From: Verrucomicrobiota bacterium
GTDB taxonomy: Bacteria; Verrucomicrobiota; Verrucomicrobiia; Opitutales; Opitutaceae
Length of the DNA: 13,811 nucleotides
Assembly (NCBI GenBank): GCA_023447015.1
Contig: JAEXPG010000006.1
Location: 1-13,811, forward strand
Reading direction: 5' to 3'
The translations under genes and the position numbers were made by a program. Every line of letters begins with the position of its first letter. The stretch's first letter is position 1. The notes below the pieces were generated by a model. That model saw only the letters and a program-made list of their open reading frames with translations, ran no database searches and was not told the DNA's origin. Of the stretch, positions 13,251-13,811 are shown piece after piece.

Positions 13251-13811
13251 CTACCGGGGAGGCACGGGCCCGAGGATGCCCGGGTAGATGTGCCCCTCGA
13301 CGGTCAGGTCCCGCCCGTGGCCGGAGACATCGGCGGTGCTCCCCCCGAGGAGCGGCCAGTCCGCCCAGGCGGTTGGGTCGGGCGTGCGTCGCAGGGCGAT
13401 CGCGTCGGCCTCGGCGGCGGTCGGGGCGGACGAACGTGCGTAGACCTTCGCGTACTGGAGGTAGACGTTGGCGTTGCCGCGCGGACCGCCGCCGACGTGG
13501 ATCGCGTTCGGTGTGCAGGTCTCGTCCGGCAGGATCTCCTGCGAGGTGATCTCCATCGGGCCGTCGCCGACCTTGAGGTACTGAGTCGCCCGCGTGGAGC
13601 CGCCGAGGCGCTCGAAATGCCAGGCGTTGTAGACCCAGCCACGAAACGCGGCCTCGTCGCCATGGGCGTACCAGGTGATGTGGTCGCCGGTGTTGGTCAT
13701 GATGTTCTGGTTGTAGTACCAGCTTCCGGCGCCCACGTCGTAGCCCATGTTGCCGGAGACCATGAGGTTCAACTGCGGCACTCCGGCGATGATCTCGTCG
13801 CACTCGATGAC
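13251..13811 (-). CDS. LamG/concanavalin A-like domain protein, C-terminal part (5' end outside the window)
   Basis: The frame is open from the window edge to a stop at 13251-13253 (187 residues). It reads through the first bases as VIECDEIIAGVPQLNLMVSG, so the GTG at 13781 is not a real start. The segment NTGDHITWYAHGDEAAFRGWVYNAWHFER, GPMEITSQEIL, IHVGGGPRGNANVYLQYAKVYARSSAPTAAEADAIA follows the pattern of LamG-type lectin folds in secreted bacterial proteins: a beta-sandwich, a GG.P.G turn, then the closing strand and a TAAEADAI helix. The sequence ends shortly after DVSGHGRDLTVEGHIYPGI. Probably a secreted or surface carbohydrate- or protein-binding module, the rest of which lies beyond the window. 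It is followed by a gap of 118 bp before ffh with no clear promoter. Confidence 0.75.
   Translation of the reverse strand, partial: VIECDEIIAGVPQLNLMVSGNMGYDVGAGSWYYNQNIMTNTGDHITWYAHGDEAAFRGWVYNAWHFERLGGSTRATQYLKVGDGPMEITSQEILPDETCTPNAIHVGGGPRGNANVYLQYAKVYARSSAPTAAEADAIALRRTPDPTAWADWPLLGGSTADVSGHGRDLTVEGHIYPGILGPVPPR

Noticed and set aside
11720..13549. 609-aa ORF on the plus strand opposite ffh
   Set aside because: Leu/His/Asp/Glu-rich translation without domains, lying exactly antisense to the ffh gene with its full set of SRP54 motifs; long antisense ORFs are expected at this GC content.
1..13811. CRISPR array, rRNA or transposase gene
   Set aside because: No regularly spaced identical repeats, no rRNA-like sequence and no transposase-like ORF were seen.

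Overview
The window looks like chromosome from a GC-rich bacterium, most likely a verrucomicrobium of the Opitutaceae type. The grounds are the overall base composition, weak or absent Shine-Dalgarno sequences, a LamG-type protein, a DUF6429 protein, a lineage-specific outer-membrane barrel, and a tyrosine recombinase whose C-terminal motifs resemble those of verrucomicrobial integrases. The assignment is inferred from protein character; no marker gene was compared.

Left part (1-2077), accessory region: the tail of an unrecognised ORF runs into a long palindrome (69-122). It is followed by a 90-aa hypothetical protein (+), a DUF6429 protein (-) and about 460 bp of GC-rich DNA with no convincing gene. 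An XRE-like DNA-binding protein (+) comes next, preceded by two 6-4-6 dyads 32 bp apart. Two diverged copies of a repeat of about 80 bp flank this regulator gene; both end in the same 16 bases containing GTTGGGC, a layout that loosely resembles an integron cassette.

Middle part (about 2040-7883), integrated mobilizable element, all genes on the minus strand: a tyrosine recombinase starts about 100 bp from the 3' end of tRNA-Cys(GCA). After it come a small ORF, about 350 bp of hairpin-rich non-coding DNA, a protein with a C-terminal ribbon-helix-helix (probable relaxosome accessory factor), a MobV/Mob_Pre-type relaxase, and a cysteine- and nuclease-motif protein (DUF1173-like). The last two genes overlap by ATGA. 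No type IV secretion genes are visible, so the element would be mobilized rather than self-transmissible. A perfect 9-bp inverted repeat with an 8-bp spacer lies 4 bp from the tRNA 3' end and has the geometry of a recombinase core site. The relaxase carries a C-terminal region that looks like DUF3991 plus a Toprim domain with its acidic catalytic residues gone.

Right part (7884-13811), chromosomal backbone: tRNA-Cys (-), ThrH phosphoserine phosphatase/homoserine phosphotransferase (+) with its own terminator, a convergent secreted beta-barrel protein (-) with its own terminator and a candidate promoter, a YghZ-type aldo/keto reductase (-), the signal recognition particle GTPase Ffh (-), and the C-terminal part of a LamG-like protein (-) that runs off the window. 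The many long ORFs opposite these genes are products of high GC content.
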